Of a stretch of 64,000 nucleotides of DNA, positions 63,789-64,000 are shown one piece after another (position 1 is the first letter of the stretch; the number at the start of each line of letters is the position of its first letter). Below the pieces are notes generated by a model. The model was given only the letters and a program-made list of their open reading frames with translations, did no database searches and had not been told where the DNA came from. Position numbers and translations under genes: made by a program. The stretch is from Cordylochernes scorpioides (lineage: Eukaryota; Arthropoda; Arachnida; Pseudoscorpiones; Chernetidae), in assembly GCA_030710605.1 (NCBI GenBank), contig CP092874.1, positions 18,309,691 to 18,373,690 on the forward strand, read 5' to 3'.

Positions 63789-64000
63789 CTGGTAAACACA
63801 TATGGAAACATTGGACTCATTGTAATATTTTACCCTTTTTTAAATGCATAATATATCAACGTAATATTCTATTTCAAAGTGTATAACAAATATATTGCTA
63901 TTGAAATATCCTCTTCTCTCTCTCTCTCTCTCTCTAAATAAATAAATAAAATATATATATGTCGTAAACCCGGGTAAGACAACAAGTGAGATGGAAGCAG

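Noticed and set aside
62830-63040. Tigger/pogo transposase
   Set aside because: Only a vague acidic C-terminal resemblance, with no DDE motif; left as doubtful.

Overview
The window is nuclear DNA of an arthropod. It is AT-rich, has large introns, and carries two animal host genes set among many transposable elements. The host genes are an insect/chelicerate-type seven-transmembrane gustatory receptor and a K+-dependent Na+/Ca2+ exchanger (SLC24/NCKX). The repeat content (Ty1/copia with half-tRNA priming, gypsy, Penelope-like, RNase-H LINEs, mariner, a DUF4817-like transposon, tRNA-derived SINEs) agrees with an arthropod. I cannot name the species from the sequence; a chelicerate or other non-insect arthropod is plausible but unproven.

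Layout, left to right. Bases 1-863 (minus strand) hold the 5' coding exon of a gustatory receptor that runs off the left edge. Bases 1.2-10.4 kb are intergenic: a Penelope-like remnant with a GIY-YIG nuclease domain, a 150-bp tandem repeat, hairpin MITEs, a LINE scrap that has become a 128-bp tandem repeat, and very AT-rich DNA. From 10,459 to 63,788 the minus strand carries the last 11 coding exons of an NCKX exchanger closest in type to SLC24A3/A4. All splice phases agree and the exons give 395 codons plus stop, including the whole second ion-binding (alpha-2) repeat. The first half of the protein lies beyond the right edge.

Nearly everything else sits in NCKX introns. Main items: a nearly intact copia element (13,181-17,533, TSD ATGAT); a 123-bp satellite (about 17 units) grown from a MITE, split by a LINE, and ending next to an exon; two copies of one composite DNA transposon with about 400-bp inverted termini in opposite orientations (29,276-34,654 and 46,702-58,158), which share the same LINE insertion and have since collected a gypsy fragment and two further LINEs; a mariner (34,859-36,164); a tRNA-Gly-like gene next to a 298-bp-arm hairpin with a tRNA-like cassette in each arm; a 55-bp minisatellite that starts from a LINE C-terminus; and a dozen dispersed hammerhead-ribozyme-like cores, some in palindromes that encode the core on both strands.

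The NCKX gene should function as a Ca2+-extruding plasma-membrane exchanger despite this load, because no insertion interrupts an exon. The most unusual features are the MITE-to-satellite series, the tRNA-bearing hairpins, the hammerhead-like motifs, and the two inverted composite elements that could make the NCKX pre-mRNA fold into long double-stranded RNA.
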